DNA of 48,689 nucleotides from Ruminococcus sp. Phil15 (GTDB lineage: Bacteria > Bacillota > Clostridia > Oscillospirales > Ruminococcaceae), in the NCBI GenBank assembly GCA_001940995.1, contig MSHC01000025.1, positions 1 to 48,689 of the forward strand, in the 5' to 3' direction. The notes under the pieces are model-generated. The model searched no databases. It worked only from the letters and a program-made list of their open reading frames with translations, and was not told the DNA's origin. Every line of letters starts with the position of its first letter. Positions within the stretch are counted from its first letter, which is position 1. The position numbers and the translations under genes were made by a program. Shown one piece after another: positions 8,630-17,461 of the stretch.

Positions 8630-9796
8630 ATGACAGCTTTACTTATAAAGCTATTTATTAAAGACGGTGATGTAAAGGACGCCGAAGTTAGAAGAAAATA
8701 CGGCTATCTTGGCTCTTTTACCGGTATCGCACTCAATATCCTTCTGTTTATCGGAAAGATAATTGCAGGCTTTATTGCAGGTGCAGTTTCTGTTATTGCC
8801 GATGCATTCAATAACCTTTCCGACGCAGGTTCGTCAATTCTTACGCTTGTAGGCTTTAAGTTTGCCGGCAGACCTGCCGACAAGGAGCATCCGTTCGGTC
8901 ACGGAAGAATGGAATATGTTACAGGGCTTATAATCTCGTTTATTATCCTGCTTATGGGCTTTGAGCTTGCAAAATCTTCTGTATCCAAGATTGTTTCACC
9001 CGAAGAAATCATATTCAGTCCGCTTGCAATAGGTATTCTTGTAGCTTCTGTTTTTGTAAAGCTGTGGATGTCTCTGTTCAACAGAAAGCTCGGAAATGCC
9101 ATAAACTCAACAGCTCTCAGAGCTACCGCAACAGACAGCCTGACTGACTCAATAGCCACCGCAGCTGTAATTATTTCTATCTGCATAAGCCATTTTGCAG
9201 GCATAAACCTCGACGGCTATACAGGCGCTCTCGTTTCGCTGTTTATTATATATTCGGGAATTAATACCTTTAGGGACAGCCTTACACCGCTACTCGGCTC
9301 AAGACCTGACAAAGAATTTGTGCAGGAGATTTACGAGAGGGTAATGAGTTATCCAAATATAGTAGGTGTACACGACCTTATCATTCACGACTACGGCGTT
9401 GGCAACGTTATAGTTTCGCTCCACGCGGAAGTCCCTTGTAATATGGACTTTATGGAGGCGCACGAGCTTATCGACATCATCGAGGACGATCTGAAGGCGC
9501 AGTATTCCTGCCTTGCAACACTCCACATGGACCCTGTCGCCGCACATGACGAGGAAACACAGAACCTTAAAGCTATGGTTATAAAGATTGTTAAAGAGCT
9601 TGACAGCTCACTTACTATACACGATTTCCGTATGACTAAGGGAAATACCCATGTTAATTTGCTGTTTGATGTGGTTGTGCCATATGGCTTTAAGTATTCT
9701 GACAGCGAAACTATCGAGATTATCAGAGAGAAAATCCATAATATCGACGAAAAGTATTTTGCCGTGATTGTTGTCGATAAGGATATGGCATTATAA
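8630..9796 (+). CDS. Cation diffusion facilitator (CDF) metal exporter
   Basis: A 388-aa inner-membrane transporter of the CDF family (FieF/MamM-like), exporting divalent metal such as Zn, Fe or Mn in exchange for protons. About six membrane helices span residues 28-215. Metal-site motifs are in TM2 (DAFNNLSDAGSS, D65) and TM5 (ATDSLTDSIAT), with HPFGHGRMEY in the loop after TM2. A cytoplasmic ferredoxin-like domain with conserved His residues (HDLIIHDYG, LHMDPVAAH) follows, then an extra C-terminal segment of about 90 residues. It starts 18 bp after the PFK gene behind TTGGAG and ends in a hairpin. It lies just upstream of the feo genes, so metal balance may link them, but it has the earlier transcription unit. 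The metal cannot be decided from sequence. Confidence 0.88.
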   Translation: MTALLIKLFIKDGDVKDAEVRRKYGYLGSFTGIALNILLFIGKIIAGFIAGAVSVIADAFNNLSDAGSSILTLVGFKFAGRPADKEHPFGHGRMEYVTGLIISFIILLMGFELAKSSVSKIVSPEEIIFSPLAIGILVASVFVKLWMSLFNRKLGNAINSTALRATATDSLTDSIATAAVIISICISHFAGINLDGYTGALVSLFIIYSGINTFRDSLTPLLGSRPDKEFVQEIYERVMSYPNIVGVHDLIIHDYGVGNVIVSLHAEVPCNMDFMEAHELIDIIEDDLKAQYSCLATLHMDPVAAHDEETQNLKAMVIKIVKELDSSLTIHDFRMTKGNTHVNLLFDVVVPYGFKYSDSETIEIIREKIHNIDEKYFAVIVVDKDMAL

Positions 9797-9804
9797 TCAG
9801 AGAA

Positions 9805-9842
9805 AAAATGTTCCTCCGCCTCTGCTGGCAGGGGAACATTTT
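9805..9842. terminator. Hairpin terminator after the CDF gene
   Basis: AAAATGTTCCTC (9805-9816) pairs with GGGGAACATTTT (9831-9842), including G-T pairs. The A- and T-rich flanks let it work in either direction. Confidence 0.65.
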
Positions 9843-9940
9843 GGCGTACATTTGAGTCATCAAGCTTCAACATAACCTCTGATGCTTTTGCATATATATG
9901 AGAAGAAACAAGCTTTCGTGTGAAATTTTTTTAAAAACTC

Positions 9941-9969
9941 TTGACAAATTTAAGGCAATATAGTATAAT
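9941..9969 (+). promoter_or_regulatory. Consensus sigma-A promoter of feoAB
   Basis: TTGACA (9941-9946), a 17-bp spacer and TATAAT (9964-9969): a perfect match at both hexamers. Transcription should start near 9976, at the edge of the palindromes that follow. Such a strong promoter implies control by a repressor. Confidence 0.85.
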
Positions 9970-9976
9970 ATATGCA

Positions 9977-10025
9977 GTTAGCAGAGGCTAACTTATTTTA
10001 AGCAGATGAGTTAGCCTCTGCTAAT
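9977..10025 (+). promoter_or_regulatory. Twin palindromes, candidate metal-repressor operators / leader hairpin of feoAB
   Basis: Two 16-bp palindromes of the form GTTAGC-N4-GCTAAY occur at 9977-9992 and 10010-10025, 33 bp (about three helical turns) apart. They are also inverted copies of each other: TTAGCAGAGGCTAAC (9978-9992) is the exact reverse complement of 10010-10024. They begin at the predicted transcription start, so they can act as DNA operators or as a 15-bp RNA hairpin with a 17-nt loop. GTTAGC/GCTAAC half-sites recall DtxR/IdeR-type boxes, but that assignment is inference. Confidence 0.65.
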
Positions 10026-10055
10026 TAAGGGCTTATTACTATGAAAGGAGTATTT

Positions 10056-10277
10056 ATGAAAACGCTTAAAGATGTAAAGATAGGGCATACCGCCAGGGTT
10101 GTAAAGCTTCACGGTGACGGAGCTATTAAAAGAAGAATAATGGACATGGGAATCACAAAGGGCGTGCAGATTTATGTGCGTAAGGTAGCGCCGTTCGGCG
10201 ATCCGATTGAGGTATATGTCAGAGGCTATGAATTGACGCTCAGAAAAGCCGACGCCGATATGGTAGAGGTCGAATAG
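10056..10277 (+). CDS. feoA: FeoA, ferrous iron transport accessory protein
   Basis: A 73-aa SH3-like cytoplasmic protein that partners with FeoB in ferrous iron uptake. Family features: IGHTARVVKLHGDGAIKRRIMDMG, then GVQIYVRKVAPFGDPIEVYVRGYELTLRKADAD in two segments, ending MVEVE. The ATG at 10056 is preferred over the in-frame ATG at 10041 because AAAGGAG (10044-10050) sits 5 nt before it, which also gives the usual FeoA length. feoB follows after 28 bp. Confidence 0.92.
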   Translation: MKTLKDVKIGHTARVVKLHGDGAIKRRIMDMGITKGVQIYVRKVAPFGDPIEVYVRGYELTLRKADADMVEVE

Positions 10278-10305
10278 TTACTTGATATAGAAAGCAGGAA
10301 ACTTA

Positions 10306-12486
10306 ATGAATATTACTATTGCACTCGCAGGAAATCCTAACTGCGGTAAAACGACAATGTTTAACGCGCTCACAGGCTCAAATCAGTATGTAGGAAACTG
10401 GCCGGGCGTTACAGTTGAGAAAAAAGAAGGTCATCTTAAAAACCACGAGGGTGTTATAATCACGGACCTTCCCGGTATTTATTCGCTTTCTCCGTATACA
10501 CTTGAGGAAGTGGTAGCAAGAAACTATCTCATCGACGAGCGTCCGGACGCAATCCTTAATATCGTAGACGGAACAAACCTTGAGAGAAACCTATACCTCT
10601 CAACTCAGCTTATGGAGCTTGGAATGCCGGTTGTTATCGCAATAAATATGATGGATATTGTCAGAAAAAACGGCGATAAAATCAACATAGACGAGCTTAG
10701 CCGTGCGCTTGGCTGCAAGGTCATAGAGATATCCGCACTCAAGTCAGACGGCATAGAAGAAGCCGCAGAGCTTGCAATTGAGGCGGCAAAGACAGGTAAG
10801 CCTGCGCCTATGAGATATTTTACAGGACTTGTAGAGCATGCACTTGCCCATATTGAAGAAGCCTGCGTGCATAATCTTACGGAAACAATGCAAAGGTGGT
10901 ACGCAGTTAAGCTTTTTGAAAGAGATAAGATTGTGTCCGAAAAGCTTGATATCGACCCGTCGGTAATAGAGCATATAGAACAGGATATTGAAAAGGTTGA
11001 GCAGGAGCTTGACGACGACTCTGAAAGCATTATAACAAACGAACGGTATAACTTCATCGAGAATATAATGAAAAAATGCTGTAAAAAAAAGCGCATCGGC
11101 AGTCTTTCAACCTCGGATAAAATTGATAGGATCGTTACAAGCAGAGTATTAGCCCTCCCTATTTTTGTTGTCGTAATGCTTTCCGTCTATATGATTGCAA
11201 TGGGTACAATAGGAAGCTGGATAACGGATTTTATGAACGATACTCTTTTCGGCAAGTGGATTTTGCCTAATTTTGAGAAATTTCTCGTTAATGTCGGATG
11301 TGCAGGCTGGCTTACAAGCCTCATAACAGACGGTATCGTAGGCGGCGTAGGTGCTGTTTTAGGCTTTGTACCGCAGATGCTTATACTTTTCCTGCTCCTC
11401 TCGCTTTTGGAGGACTGCGGATATATGTCAAGAGTTGCGTTCATTATGGACAGAGTTTTCAGAAAGTTCGGACTTTCGGGAAAAAGCTTTATCCCGCTTC
11501 TAGTTGCTTCTGGCTGTGGAGTTCCCGGAGTAATGGCAAGCCGTACAATTGAGCAGGAACGTGACAGACGAATGACAGTAATGACAACGTGCTTTATTCC
11601 TTGCGGAGCAAAAATACCTATCGTCGGACTCATAGCAGGAGCATTGTTCGGAAACAGTGCATGGGTAGCAACTTCGGCATATTTTATAGGCATTCTCGCC
11701 GTTATAATCTCCGGTATAATACTTAAAAAGACAAAGCCTTTCTCCGGTGAACCGGCGGTGTTCGTAATGGAGCTTCCTGCCTACCACTTACCGCTCGCAA
11801 GCAACGTGTTAAGGACAACATGGGAAAGAGGCTGGGACTTCATAAAGAGGGCTGGTACCGTAATCCTTGCCGCCAGCATTATCGTCTGGACGCTAAACAG
11901 TCTTTCGTTCGTAGGCGGATTCCACTACATAGGCGAGTCTGACGACAAGTCCATACTAAGCGTTATAGGCGAGGCAATCGCAGTATTCTTCAAACCATTA
12001 GGCTTTGGCAACTGGCAGGCCGCTGTCGCAACGATTTTAGGCCTTGTTGCAAAGGAAGAGGTTGTCGGCGTGTTCGGTTCTCTTTCATCTATGGCAAGTT
12101 CTGACCTTGCATTTGAGGTGGTTGAGTCGGGAAGCGCAGAGGGTATGCAAATTATAGGGCGTGAAATATTTGACGGAAGCAAACTCTCCGCATACTCATT
12201 TATGATTTTCAACCTTCTCTGTGCGCCTTGCTTTGCCGCTATGGGTGCGATAAAGCGTGAGATGAACAGTCCTAAGTGGACAGCAGCTGCGCTTGGATAT
12301 ATGACTGCATTTGCCTACGCAATCTCGCTTATTGTTTATAATGTGGGTATGTACATAACAGACGGCGTGTTCACAGCATCAACCGTTGCCGCATTTATAG
12401 CAATACTGGGATTTGTATACTTCATATTCAGAAAGAATAAGTACAATAAACCTTCATCTCAGACTGCATCGCAGAAAGGGGCGTAA
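10306..12486 (+). CDS. feoB: FeoB, ferrous iron transporter with N-terminal G domain
   Basis: A 726-aa inner-membrane Fe(II) permease. The N-terminal GTPase domain has G1 GNPNCGKT (9-16), the switch I segment NWPGVTVEKKEG, G3 DLPGIYSL, G4 NMMD and G5 SALK. A helical GDI-like domain follows (about 170-270). The membrane part starts near residue 285 and carries the two gate motifs, with Cys in VASGCGVPGVMASR and in FIPCGAKIPI, and a later LCAPCFAAMGAIKRE. Length is normal for Gram-positive FeoB. Its Shine-Dalgarno is AGGAAA. It is co-transcribed with feoA and the 54-aa Cys-rich gene, under the promoter with twin palindromes at 9941-10025, so repression by iron sufficiency is likely. Confidence 0.95.
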   Translation: MNITIALAGNPNCGKTTMFNALTGSNQYVGNWPGVTVEKKEGHLKNHEGVIITDLPGIYSLSPYTLEEVVARNYLIDERPDAILNIVDGTNLERNLYLSTQLMELGMPVVIAINMMDIVRKNGDKINIDELSRALGCKVIEISALKSDGIEEAAELAIEAAKTGKPAPMRYFTGLVEHALAHIEEACVHNLTETMQRWYAVKLFERDKIVSEKLDIDPSVIEHIEQDIEKVEQELDDDSESIITNERYNFIENIMKKCCKKKRIGSLSTSDKIDRIVTSRVLALPIFVVVMLSVYMIAMGTIGSWITDFMNDTLFGKWILPNFEKFLVNVGCAGWLTSLITDGIVGGVGAVLGFVPQMLILFLLLSLLEDCGYMSRVAFIMDRVFRKFGLSGKSFIPLLVASGCGVPGVMASRTIEQERDRRMTVMTTCFIPCGAKIPIVGLIAGALFGNSAWVATSAYFIGILAVIISGIILKKTKPFSGEPAVFVMELPAYHLPLASNVLRTTWERGWDFIKRAGTVILAASIIVWTLNSLSFVGGFHYIGESDDKSILSVIGEAIAVFFKPLGFGNWQAAVATILGLVAKEEVVGVFGSLSSMASSDLAFEVVESGSAEGMQIIGREIFDGSKLSAYSFMIFNLLCAPCFAAMGAIKREMNSPKWTAAALGYMTAFAYAISLIVYNVGMYITDGVFTASTVAAFIAILGFVYFIFRKNKYNKPSSQTASQKGA

Positions 12487-12489
12487 GCT

Positions 12490-12654
12490 ATGCTTCCAAC
12501 AATAATAATCGGCTCGATTGTTGCAATAATTTTTGTGGCAATAATTGTTTCACAGGTCAGGAAAGTTAAAATCGGAAAGGGATTTTGTTCCTGCGGCGGC
12601 TCCTGCGGAGGCTGTGTAATGAAAGGCACCTGTCACAAGACCGATGACGAATAA
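12490..12654 (+). CDS. FeoB-associated Cys-rich membrane protein
   Basis: A 54-aa protein starting 3 bp after the feoB stop. Residues 4-22 form one membrane helix. The C-terminal tail has five cysteines, FCSCGGSCGGC and a later GTCHK, a likely metal or Fe-S binding cluster on the cytoplasmic side. This matches the small 'FeoB-associated Cys-rich' proteins found after feoB in Bacillota; its exact role (iron handover, or a FeoC-like function) is unknown. Start by position: ATG overlapping the feoB end region. Confidence 0.88.
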   Translation: MLPTIIIGSIVAIIFVAIIVSQVRKVKIGKGFCSCGGSCGGCVMKGTCHKTDDE

Positions 12655-12660
12655 AAAGTA

Positions 12661-12697
12661 ATCCTATGGAGTTTTATAGCTCCATAGGATTTTGTTT
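12661..12697. terminator. Bidirectional terminator between feo operon and histidine kinase gene
   Basis: ATCCTATGGAG (12661-12671) and CTCCATAGGAT (12680-12690) form a perfect 11-bp stem with an 8-nt loop, followed by TTTGTTTT. The convergent histidine kinase gene ends at 12697, so the hairpin serves both sides. Confidence 0.85.
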
Positions 12698-13596
12698 TAC
12701 AGTTTAATTATGATTTTCAGTTCATTACCGTGCTTTTCCGCATATATTTTTCCGCCAAGCTTTCCAATGAGAATTTTGCATATATACAGTCCGAGTCCGC
12801 TGCCGGATTTAGTCCTCGAATTGCTGCGGTGAAACGGCTCGAATATCAGACTTTCGTCAATAGAGTCTATCTCCTCTGTATCATTGTACACGCATAAAGT
12901 TACCGTTCCATTATCTTGGGATAGCTTTGCACCAAGGTAGGAAACCGCGTACTTTTTTGTATTTGAATATAGATTTTCAATAATTCTTTGTAAGGCGTGG
13001 GCGTTAGAGTTTACTATTATGCCGTCGGGAATGTCAATACTTATGTCAATGTCTTGTTCGCTTATCCATTGATGCTGCTGGAGAGTAAGCTCAGAGAACA
13101 TATTGCTCAGGTTTACGCTTTCTATCTCAAGCTCCTGCTGAGTTTTGTCAAGCTTTGAAATCTCAAAGAAATCATCGGACAGCTCTTTCAAATAGTTGTT
13201 TTTTGATATCGCAACCGAAAGATACTCCGCCTGTTCGTCGCTCAGACTGTTCGACTTTTCTATCATCTGTAAATATCCCAGAGAAGCGGTGAGGGGAGTT
13301 CTGAAATCGTGAGAAATGCCGGATATAATGTTTGAAAGCTCTTTTTTGTTTTGCTCGTTTTTGTTATGAAGCTCACGCTCCCGCTCAATGTGTGCGTTAA
13401 GAACATTCGCAAGTCCAACGATATCCTTGTCGTAAAAATCCACCTTGAACGGCTGCTTGTAGCTGTCATCATTCAGCTTTTCAATCTCTTTAGTGTATTC
13501 CTTTACAGCGGATTTGAATGAGAATAGCCTGTATAAAAGCCATATAATAAGCGCAATGAGGCACACTATGACCGCTATTAAAGCAGTTGTAAGCAT
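12697..13596 (-). CDS. Sensor histidine kinase of a lipase/ABC transporter operon
   Basis: A 299-aa membrane histidine kinase with a single N-terminal membrane helix (residues 4-26) and no extracellular sensor domain. Such short kinases are usually linked to an ABC transporter that does the sensing. H-box SGISHDFRTPL gives the phosphoacceptor H96; the N-box is RIIENLYSNTKKYA, and the ATP lid and G-box read RTKSGSGLGLYICKIL. The ATG at 13596 has GGAGG 8 nt upstream; the upstream in-frame TTG overlaps that site. It is the last gene of the operon after the ABC permease (30-bp gap) and should phosphorylate the OmpR-type regulator encoded at 15355-16047. Confidence 0.9.
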   Translation of the reverse strand: MLTTALIAVIVCLIALIIWLLYRLFSFKSAVKEYTKEIEKLNDDSYKQPFKVDFYDKDIVGLANVLNAHIERERELHNKNEQNKKELSNIISGISHDFRTPLTASLGYLQMIEKSNSLSDEQAEYLSVAISKNNYLKELSDDFFEISKLDKTQQELEIESVNLSNMFSELTLQQHQWISEQDIDISIDIPDGIIVNSNAHALQRIIENLYSNTKKYAVSYLGAKLSQDNGTVTLCVYNDTEEIDSIDESLIFEPFHRSNSRTKSGSGLGLYICKILIGKLGGKIYAEKHGNELKIIIKL

Positions 13597-13626
13597 AAGA
13601 TGCACCTCCAATGTGTTTAAATATCG

Positions 13627-14373
13627 TTATTTGAACATTTTCTTTTTGTATGTATAAAGTGCTACGACATAGCACAGAGCAATATCAATTATAAAGCTTG
13701 CAAGCACCGTTAATATGTATGTCGTGTCATTGTACTTGGTAAGTAGAGATTCAAGCTGAACAGGTGCAAATAAATCTCCTATCTTGCTGACGAAATCATA
13801 TTTCTCAGGGTAGGTTGTCGAGATTACTTCAAGAACCAATGATATTCCCGCATAATCAAATGCTGTTCTCATATATGTAATGATAGCCGAGGCAATCGCC
13901 GACTTGAAGATTGTAGAAACAAGAATAGTCGACGAGTAAATTCTGATAAAAATAACAATCATCAGAACGATCATAAGAAGGGGATTGTCTGTGTCGCCGA
14001 CGCCGTTTCTGAAGAGCGTCATAAGCATTATCAAAGACGGAAGGACAAACATAACGAGCGCAACGGGAAGATATGAAAACAGAATTGCAAGAATAATCTT
14101 AGACGGTTTGTTTCCGTCCATAACTGCATAGTTAGCAGTACGGTTATCATACTTCCTTGATATAGTAATTGCGAGAGTAGCGGTCGATATCATAATCAGA
14201 AAGATGAATACCGTAATCAGTTCATTCGTGCCGGTGTAGAAATCGTGACTGAAGATTTCATTGAAAGCAACAAATACCAAAAATATCGGAAGAATTGCAA
14301 TAATTATTAAATATGCAAGGTAATTACCCGACTTCCTGAGTAAAAAGAGTTCTGATTTCATAAGCTTATTCAT
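13627..14373 (-). CDS. ABC-2 type permease, lantibiotic-immunity/bacitracin-export type
   Basis: A 248-aa integral membrane protein with about six hydrophobic segments (around residues 15-35, 50-70, 95-120, 130-155, 165-185 and 215-240). It is the size of BcrB/NisE/SpaE-type permeases and lies between its ATPase and a histidine kinase. I recognise the type from topology and context, not from a motif. The ATG at 14373 is used with AGGTAGG upstream; it overlaps the end of the ATPase gene by 8 bp, implying translational coupling. Likely role: peptide or lipid-targeting antibiotic protection together with the ATPase. Confidence 0.75.
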   Translation of the reverse strand: MNKLMKSELFLLRKSGNYLAYLIIIAILPIFLVFVAFNEIFSHDFYTGTNELITVFIFLIMISTATLAITISRKYDNRTANYAVMDGNKPSKIILAILFSYLPVALVMFVLPSLIMLMTLFRNGVGDTDNPLLMIVLMIVIFIRIYSSTILVSTIFKSAIASAIITYMRTAFDYAGISLVLEVISTTYPEKYDFVSKIGDLFAPVQLESLLTKYNDTTYILTVLASFIIDIALCYVVALYTYKKKMFK

Positions 14374-15277
14374 GCGTAACACCTACCTTAGAAAGATAAT
14401 ATTCCTCAAGACTTTCGTTTTCAAACAGGAGCTTAGTAATTATAATGCCGCTGTCTGTAATTGTCTTTGATACAAGCTCGATTTCATCAAGCTTTTCATA
14501 GAGGAAGATTTCATCGTCATGAACAACCTTGTAGGATTTAACAGAAAGTTTGTCCTCTAGAATTGCACAGGTGGCGTTTATGTCATTTGTCTTTATGCGT
14601 ATCCTGCTCTTGCATTTTGTTTTAAGTTCCTCAGCGTTGAAGCTGTCAATGACTTTACCGTCCTTGACAAGCGTGAATTCGTCGCAGATCTCAGAAAGCT
14701 CAGAGAGCAGATGGCTTGAGATCAGAATTGTGACATTCTGTTCCTTTGCAAGCTTTTTGAGCATAAGTCTTATGTCAACGATTCCGTTTGGGTCAAGTCC
14801 ATTCACAGGTTCGTCAAGCACCATAATTTCCGGCTTTGTTAGCAGCGCCATTCCTATACCCAGTCTCTGCTTCATTCCTAGCGAAAACTTTCCTGCCATC
14901 TTCTTGCCTGTATCGTTAAGAGATACGAAATCGAGCACCTCGTTTATCCTGTTTTCGTCTGCAACACCTCTTACAAGGCATACATACTTCATATTGTTGT
15001 AAGCAGTCATACTTGGGTCAATGATAGGCGCTTCAATCATATAGCTCATTCTTCTGCGGTATTCGTCAAGATTTTCCTTGCTTCCAAAGAATTGAAGCTC
15101 GCCGCAATCAGGAGCAGTAAGACCTGCAAGAATTCGCATAATTGTAGTTTTTCCGGCGCCGTTAGGTCCGATAAGTCCGTGTATGCTGCCACGTTTGACG
15201 GTGATTCCAAAATTATCTACAACCCTATTCTTGCCGTAGTTTTTGGAAACGCCCTGCATTTTCAAAATGTTTTCCAT
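14366..15277 (-). CDS. ABC transporter ATP-binding protein, lantibiotic-immunity/BcrA type
   Basis: A 303-aa ATPase powering the permease encoded downstream. Walker A is GPNGAGKT (37-44), the signature is FSLGMKQRLGIG, Walker B with the catalytic Glu is IMVLDEPVNGLDPNG, and ISSHLL holds the switch His. The last 80 residues form the regulatory tail seen in BcrA/NisF-type exporters. AAAGGAAC precedes the ATG. The 77-bp gap from the response regulator gene has a TATAAT-like -10 on the minus strand but no clear -35, so an internal promoter is possible. Substrate unknown. Confidence 0.88.
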   Translation of the reverse strand: MENILKMQGVSKNYGKNRVVDNFGITVKRGSIHGLIGPNGAGKTTIMRILAGLTAPDCGELQFFGSKENLDEYRRRMSYMIEAPIIDPSMTAYNNMKYVCLVRGVADENRINEVLDFVSLNDTGKKMAGKFSLGMKQRLGIGMALLTKPEIMVLDEPVNGLDPNGIVDIRLMLKKLAKEQNVTILISSHLLSELSEICDEFTLVKDGKVIDSFNAEELKTKCKSRIRIKTNDINATCAILEDKLSVKSYKVVHDDEIFLYEKLDEIELVSKTITDSGIIITKLLFENESLEEYYLSKVGVTHE

Positions 15278-15354
15278 TAGCGTTCGTTCCTTTTCTATAA
15301 CTTAGTATGGCTTTATTATATATCCCCATAATAAAGAAATAGTAAATCAAAGGT

Positions 15355-16047
15355 TTAGGAAAGGTTAAGTTTCAGTTTGTAGCCCATACCCCACACTGTT
15401 TCAATATAGTCATTGTCGGGGGAGTATTTCTTGATTTTTGAACGCAGATTGCTCATGTGTACCTTTACGCTGTTGTCGTCATTGAAATAAGGCTCGCCCC
15501 ATACGCTCTCAAAGATATTCGCCTTAGAAAACAGCTTGTCCGGGTTTTGCATCATAAGCTCCAGAATAGTGTATTCCTTGCTTGTGAGAGTAAGCTCATT
15601 TCCGTCTACCGTAACGGATTTTTTTGATCTGTCAAGCACTATATTACCGAATGTAAGTGTGTCCGGCTGTGTCTGCTTGCTTGCTGTGCATCTTCTGAGT
15701 ACCGCTTCAATTCTTACAATTATCTCATCAAGGTCGAACGGCTTTGTAATATAGTCGTCTGCACCGAGCTTGATTATATCGATCTTTGTCTGCACTGTGC
15801 TTTTTGCGGATACGACAATTATCGGAACATCGGAAAATTCTCTTACCTTTCCGATTACTACGTCGCCGCTTTGAAAGGGGAGCATAAGGTCTAAAAGCAC
15901 AAGAGAAATGTTGCCGTCGTCACGAATCATTCTTATAGCGTCAAATCCGTTTTTAGCGGTTTGCGTTTCGTAGCCGCATTTTGATAAATACTCGCAAAGC
16001 AGACTGTTGATTTCATTGTCATCCTCAACAATAAGTATTCTTGACAT
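15355..16047 (-). CDS. OmpR-family response regulator
   Basis: A 230-aa DNA-binding regulator. The receiver domain (1-120) has the acidic pair E8/D9/D10, phosphoacceptor D53 in LVLLDLMLP, the switch residue region VVSAKS and K in ITKPFDLDE. The winged-helix domain covers about residues 132-230 (LTSKEYTILELM, NSVKVHMSNLRSKI, VWGMGYKL). Its gene starts 3 bp after the lipase stop and precedes the ABC genes and the kinase that probably phosphorylates it. Expected targets are the operon's own promoter or the ABC genes. Confidence 0.92.
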   Translation of the reverse strand: MSRILIVEDDNEINSLLCEYLSKCGYETQTAKNGFDAIRMIRDDGNISLVLLDLMLPFQSGDVVIGKVREFSDVPIIVVSAKSTVQTKIDIIKLGADDYITKPFDLDEIIVRIEAVLRRCTASKQTQPDTLTFGNIVLDRSKKSVTVDGNELTLTSKEYTILELMMQNPDKLFSKANIFESVWGEPYFNDDNSVKVHMSNLRSKIKKYSPDNDYIETVWGMGYKLKLNLS

Positions 16048-16050
16048 AGC

Positions 16051-17430
16051 TTAAAATCCTCTTTCTTTAAGATCGGAGAGCAGCTTTACATAAAACTCCT
16101 TTACGTCAAATCCCCGTATGTTTTCACGGTTAAGGTCAATTACGTCGCCGTGTGAAATTCCTCTTATTCCGCAAGGCTCAAGAGTTATAAACTTCTCGCC
16201 CCATTCAAACGAGTTTTCACTTACAAGTCCGTCGTTTTTGCCGTCAAAAAGCTTTACAAACATATAGGACATATTAAGCGGAAATTTACCGGAGCCGGGC
16301 TTTGCCATAACGGAGCCTACGCTCTGCGTGTATACGCCTTCGGGTAACGGAGTGGTCTTGTCAAATTCAGTGCAGAACTCGGAAGTAAGATTATTTACAG
16401 CGTCCATAAAGCTGGGCGTGTCGTCGCCAAGCACCTTAGCGCATTTGTTATATGCATTGGATACGGTATCTTTAACACCGTTTGAAATCTTGCCGAGCAG
16501 CCAGTCCGCAAACATACAGCCCCTGTGCGGTGTGTTGATTGTGGTGAGCGAAGCAACATACTGAGATACTCCGCAATGTGCAAGTGCATATCTGCTGTCA
16601 AGACCGCCTTTTGAGTGTGCAATTATGTTTACCTTTTCACAGCCGGTTTCTTCTATAATCTTTTTTATTCTGCATGCAATTTCCTCGCCGCTCTTTGCAA
16701 CGGTTGCGGCAGACTGTTGATTTCCGTAGTAAAGCTTAGCTCCGTTTTTTTCAAGCTCTTTTGGGATTCGTCCCCAGTAATTCATAAGTTTTCTGTCTCT
16801 GAAGAAAACGCCGTGCACCATAAGGACAGGATATTTTGTCGCACAAATTTGCTTTGAAAGCCTGTTGTCGTCGATTTTTTCCTTTTCGCTTTCAAGGACA
16901 ATTTCGTAGAGTGCGGTTCTTATAATAATTGAGAGCATAACAAGATTTGCAACAGGGATAGGTCCGCAGATTATGCCTAAAACTCTTGTCTTTATACCTA
17001 ACTGAATCGATGTCATATATACGCATATTATTCCGGTCCAGAACAGGATTACGTTCAGAATAACACAAAAGATGACACTTCCTATAAGCTCGTTGCCCGT
17101 GTGTCCGATAACGTCCATGTAGAGCAGTATGTGCATGATGCTTGAAACCACAATTGAAGCGCAGAATGATATCAGCAGGGTAGTGCCGTGATTGCAAAGC
17201 CTCAGCAATCGGCTTTTTGTGTTGACAGACTTGAAGCCTGCCGTTAAATCAAGTACAAGGAATATAACTACAGCAAGAATAATAAGCAGGACGCTGTCGT
17301 TTATAAATATAAAGCAATTTGCAAGAATTGAAAATATGACGCTGTACAGAATATTTGTTATAATCAGCCTGCCGCTTGCATGAACATTTGGCATAGGCAT
17401 AGAAACCTTGATAGCGCTTGAGTTTGGCAT
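16051..17430 (-). CDS. Membrane-anchored lipase / alpha-beta hydrolase
   Basis: A 459-aa protein with two parts. Residues about 17-175 hold four or five membrane helices. The rest is an alpha/beta hydrolase of the triacylglycerol lipase type. The nucleophile is S273 in IIAHSKGGLDSRYA, the oxyanion HG lies in PVLMVHGVFFRD (about 203), the acid is probably Asp in FDGKNDGLVS, and the His is in RGISHGDVID near the end. Residues 297-304 read TTINTPHRG, typical of LipA-like lipases. The ATG at 17430 has GGAGGAG upstream; the earlier in-frame TTG overlaps it. It leads an operon with a two-component system and an ABC exporter, unusual company for a lipase. A role in membrane lipid remodelling under envelope stress is inference. 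Confidence 0.82.
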   Translation of the reverse strand: MPNSSAIKVSMPMPNVHASGRLIITNILYSVIFSILANCFIFINDSVLLIILAVVIFLVLDLTAGFKSVNTKSRLLRLCNHGTTLLISFCASIVVSSIMHILLYMDVIGHTGNELIGSVIFCVILNVILFWTGIICVYMTSIQLGIKTRVLGIICGPIPVANLVMLSIIIRTALYEIVLESEKEKIDDNRLSKQICATKYPVLMVHGVFFRDRKLMNYWGRIPKELEKNGAKLYYGNQQSAATVAKSGEEIACRIKKIIEETGCEKVNIIAHSKGGLDSRYALAHCGVSQYVASLTTINTPHRGCMFADWLLGKISNGVKDTVSNAYNKCAKVLGDDTPSFMDAVNNLTSEFCTEFDKTTPLPEGVYTQSVGSVMAKPGSGKFPLNMSYMFVKLFDGKNDGLVSENSFEWGEKFITLEPCGIRGISHGDVIDLNRENIRGFDVKEFYVKLLSDLKERGF

Positions 17431-17461
17431 CTTAATCTCCTCCAATAAATCAGATATATAA

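Noticed and set aside
9925-10055. Riboswitch before feoA
   Set aside because: The structure consists only of two inverted palindromes at the transcription start, without a terminator or masked ribosome binding site; an operator or stability hairpin fits better.
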